A stretch of DNA of 9,227 nucleotides from contig JAIRLR010000094.1 in assembly GCA_031259195.1 (NCBI GenBank), forward strand, positions 1 to 9,227. Direction: 5' to 3'. Positions within the stretch are counted from its first letter, which is position 1, and each line of letters begins with the position of its first letter. Under the pieces are notes generated by a model. It searched no databases. It was not told where the DNA came from and saw nothing but the letters and a program-made list of their open reading frames with translations. This DNA is from Streptococcaceae bacterium. Lineage in GTDB: Bacteria > Bacillota > Bacilli > Lactobacillales > Streptococcaceae. Positions 6,859 through 9,227 of this stretch are shown here, one piece after another. The translations under genes were made by a program, and so were the position numbers.

Positions 6859-8919
6859 TTGGTTGTTTTAGTTTATATAATTGTGTTTTTTATGGCGATG
6901 ATTCTTTCAAATATCATTAATCGCTTTTTTCCTCGTATTCCTTTGCCGTTGATTCAGTTAATTTTTGGTCTTTTTTTAGGATATTTTGATTCAAAGCATG
7001 TTTTACGTTTAAATTCTGAAGTATTTTTGGCTATCGTTATTGCGCCGCTTTTATTTCGCGAAGGAGAAGAAAGTGATATCCCTTCGATTTTAAAGCATTG
7101 GCAGACAGTTTTATTTTTAGCATTTATTCTTGTCTTTATCACGGTTTTTTCTGTGGGTTATTCCATTCATCAGATGATTCCATCCCTTTCTTTAGCTGCT
7201 TGTTTTGCGATTGGTGCAGCATTAGGGCCAACAGATATTGTCACAATGACTTCGCTTTCAAAGGAGTTTAACTTTCCCAAAAGGGTGACTAGTGTTTTAA
7301 AAGGAGAAGGTCTGATTAATGATGCTTCCGGCATTATTTCTTTTCAGTTTGCCATCACCGCTTTGACATTAGGAACCTTCTCTTTAGCTAAAGCAAGCGC
7401 ATCTTTGCTGCTTGCTGTTTTTGGCGGTGTTTTAGTTGGGATTGTTTTGGGGATTTTAAATAGAAGGATTATCGGCATTTTAGAAGAATTAATTACGGTA
7501 GATGTTACTGGACACTTATTAATGGAAGTTGTTTTGCCGTTTTTGTCTTTTTTTATAGCAGAGAAATTTCATGTTTCAGGAATTATTGCATCAGTAGTAG
7601 CTGGTGTATTGCAAGCTTCGCGCTTTAAAAAGATTACTTTACTAGATGCACGTGTTGATGCGGTAACTAATACGGTTTGGAAAGTTTTAACATTTGCGAT
7701 GAATTCGATTGTCTTTATTTTATTTGGCATTGAGCTTGAGATGGTTTTTTTTACTTATAATGCTAAAAATATTATAGAAGGGTTTTATTTAATTTTTATT
7801 GTATTATTGGCTACAGCTGTCTTATTTGTCACACGATTTGTCGCTTTGGCGCTCTATTATCGCTTTGTAAGCTGGCGTCGGCATAAGTCTTATGAGCGTT
7901 ACTTGCATGATGCATTGTTGCTAACTTTTTCTGGTGTTAAAGGAACAGTGTCAATTGCTACGATTTTACTGACGCCTGAGTTAGTTCATAAATCGGTACA
8001 ATCAGAGCGCTCAATCATGATTTTGCTTGTGGCAGGGGTAACATTTTGTGCGTTTATAACAGGGCTGATTGTTTTACCCATTTTAGGAGAGCAAAAAGAA
8101 GTTCTTCGAGACCATTATGTGGAGATTGATATTTTAGAAGAAGTTATCGCGCAGTTAGAGGAAGATGCCAAAAAATTACGTAACCGCGCAGCTTTAGATG
8201 TAACGATTGATAACTATCGTATGCGTATTCAAGACTTAGTGATTGACTCGGAGTCAAATAAGTTAAAAAAAGATTTGTATAAATTGCGCTTAAAAATGTT
8301 AAAAATGGAGATGCAAGGATTAAAAGCTGCTTATCAAAAAAAAGAGATCAGTGATTTTGCTTATGAATATTATTTCAGATATATCAAAATAAGTGAACAA
8401 AGAATTAGTCATAATTTTATTTCGCCAGTTAGTTTTTTAGATGTTATGTTGAAACGAATGATTTTCAATATTAAACTTCGCTTTAAATTTATTTGGTCAT
8501 TTATTTTTCATAAGCATAAGCGTCAAAAATTAACCAGCGATGAAAAACGAATGATCCGAACAATGTATGCAGCTAATACAAAAACGATTTTGGCTTTTTT
8601 GGATAAAGCAAAAGGAAAATATAATTCAAAGTTGATTGATTATTTAAAAGCTGATCGCATCCGTGAAGTGGAAATTTTAAGAGATCGTTCATTTATTGAG
8701 CGGATTATTGTTAAAGCGAAGTTAAATAATGTTGAAGAGATGATGCGTGGATATTATTTAGAGCGTAAAATCATTTTTGAGTATAAAGAAAAGGGAAAGT
8801 TAACTGGTAAAAAAGCGCTAGAGTTGCAAAAAAATGTCAATGTACTGGAATCTTATTCATTGAAGGAAAGAGATCCTAATCTATCTTATAGTTTATTTGA
8901 TTTTTTAAGAACCTGTTAA
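6859..8919 (+). CDS. CPA1-family Na+/H+ antiporter (NhaP type), C-terminus altered by IS insertion
   Basis: This looks like a monovalent cation:proton antiporter of the CPA1/NhaP class, which extrudes Na+ in exchange for H+ across the cell membrane and supports pH and salt homeostasis. It has 686 residues: a polytopic membrane domain (about 1-410) and a long charged, probably helical cytoplasmic tail (411-686). Antiporter motifs include GAALGPTDIVT (119-129, Asp126), GEGLINDASG (149-158, with the Asn154-Asp155 pair) and LTFSGVKGTVS (355-365). The start is TTG at 6859, chosen because GAGGGAG (6844-6850) lies 8 bp upstream and hydrophobic sequence begins at once. The last codons AGA ACC TGT TAA come mostly or wholly from the IS end at 8909, so the native C-terminal residues are replaced by RTC. 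The loss is probably small because the protein already has the usual domain layout. Substrate ion is inferred from family only. Confidence 0.9.
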   Translation: MVVLVYIIVFFMAMILSNIINRFFPRIPLPLIQLIFGLFLGYFDSKHVLRLNSEVFLAIVIAPLLFREGEESDIPSILKHWQTVLFLAFILVFITVFSVGYSIHQMIPSLSLAACFAIGAALGPTDIVTMTSLSKEFNFPKRVTSVLKGEGLINDASGIISFQFAITALTLGTFSLAKASASLLLAVFGGVLVGIVLGILNRRIIGILEELITVDVTGHLLMEVVLPFLSFFIAEKFHVSGIIASVVAGVLQASRFKKITLLDARVDAVTNTVWKVLTFAMNSIVFILFGIELEMVFFTYNAKNIIEGFYLIFIVLLATAVLFVTRFVALALYYRFVSWRRHKSYERYLHDALLLTFSGVKGTVSIATILLTPELVHKSVQSERSIMILLVAGVTFCAFITGLIVLPILGEQKEVLRDHYVEIDILEEVIAQLEEDAKKLRNRAALDVTIDNYRMRIQDLVIDSESNKLKKDLYKLRLKMLKMEMQGLKAAYQKKEISDFAYEYYFRYIKISEQRISHNFISPVSFLDVMLKRMIFNIKLRFKFIWSFIFHKHKRQKLTSDEKRMIRTMYAANTKTILAFLDKAKGKYNSKLIDYLKADRIREVEILRDRSFIERIIVKAKLNNVEEMMRGYYLERKIIFEYKEKGKLTGKKALELQKNVNVLESYSLKERDPNLSYSLFDFLRTC

Positions 8920-9227
8920 CGATCTCATCCTTTTATAAGGATGCTTAAAAACGCCAGCACCACCATCTGCTTACTCGTAGAAAGCTTTCGTTCCACATTT
9001 TTATACATACGTCTAGCTTTCTTGAGCCTTGCAAAACACCGTTCCACAACCCAGCGTTTTGGTATAATTTTAAACATATGTTCATCTTAAGCGTTTAACA
9101 ACTTCGACAGGACAACCCAAAATTCTCTTAATCTTATCCGCAAAAGGTTGTCCAATATATCCGCCATCACAAAGGATATTTTCCACTCTTGGCAAAAAAG
9201 TACGAACTTCCTCAAACATTTCAACTG
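8909..9227. mobile_element. End of an IS5-family insertion sequence, continuing beyond the window
   Basis: The terminal repeat begins GAACCTGTTAACGATCTC at 8909 and shares its first 12 bases with the ends at 498 and 5405. It is preceded by TAA (8906-8908), consistent with a TNA target. The transposase reads inward on the minus strand with its stop only 16 bp from the end. A 7-bp-stem palindrome (8926-8932 with 8937-8943, loop TTAT) overlaps the end of the transposase gene. The other end and the matching target duplication lie outside the window. Confidence 0.88.
8925..9227 (-). pseudogene. IS5-family DDE transposase, C-terminal part, frameshifted
   Basis: Reading from the window edge, the minus strand encodes VEMFEEVRTFLPRVENILCDGGYIGQPFADKI, where the Asp of CDGGY is the second catalytic residue, and continues to VVKRLR before a TGA (9082-9084). 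The adjoining frame then gives DEHMFKIIPKRWVVER with the Y/R-x3-E-x6-K signature (R-WVV-E-RCFARL-K), ending SILIKG and a stop at 8925-8927. The two parts clearly belong to one protein, with a one-base excess near 9084-9093 where SDEH or similar is expected. No A6G-type slippery run is visible there, so decay is more likely than programmed frameshifting. The N-terminal half lies outside the window. Confidence 0.88.

Overview
The window looks like a low-GC Gram-positive chromosome of the order Lactobacillales, most likely a member of Lactobacillaceae; I cannot name the genus. The evidence is the AT-rich codon use, the GpsB, FtsL and PBP2X sequences, a PBP2X with two C-terminal PASTA domains, and the gene order rsmH-ftsL-pbp2X-mraY, the front of the Firmicute dcw (division and cell wall) cluster. 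The stretch appears to have been rearranged by insertion sequences.

Layout. (1) 1-497: the divisome regulator gpsB, open at the left edge. The usual GpsB start is missing; upstream of the conserved region lies a T-free, purine-rich 20-bp tandem repeat that reads into gpsB as a highly charged extension. (2) 498-781: 22 bp of an IS-type terminal repeat abuts the gpsB stop codon and runs directly into a 5'-truncated, nonsense-mutated mraZ. The normal head of the dcw cluster, where its promoter is expected, is therefore gone. (3) 803-5405: rsmH, ftsL, pbp2X (ftsI) and mraY, all apparently intact and closely packed. (4) 5405-5869: a 465-bp non-coding, MITE-like element with 18-bp terminal inverted repeats and a 3-bp TTA target duplication, inserted across the mraY stop codon. 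It contains two 65-bp direct repeats and several strong stem-loops. (5) 5893-6654 (minus): an ExoA/Xth-type AP endonuclease, where murD and murG would be expected in a normal dcw cluster. (6) 6729-6803 (minus): tRNA-Arg(CCU) with an extended -10 promoter. (7) 6859-8919: a CPA1-type Na+/H+ antiporter whose last residues and stop codon are supplied by an IS end. (8) 8909-9227: the end of an IS5-family element with a frameshifted transposase on the minus strand.

How the parts relate. GpsB, FtsL, PBP2X and MraY all serve septal peptidoglycan synthesis: MraY makes lipid I, PBP2X is the septal transpeptidase, FtsL is its divisome partner and GpsB couples PBPs to division. RsmH modifies 16S rRNA but travels with this cluster. 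The three element ends (498, 5405/5869 and 8909) share the 12-bp core GAACCTGTTAAC, flank TNA triplets, and sit at gene 3' ends. The most interesting features are the structured MITE-like element, the repeat fused to gpsB, and the gpsB/mraZ junction that appears to re-wire transcription of the division operon.
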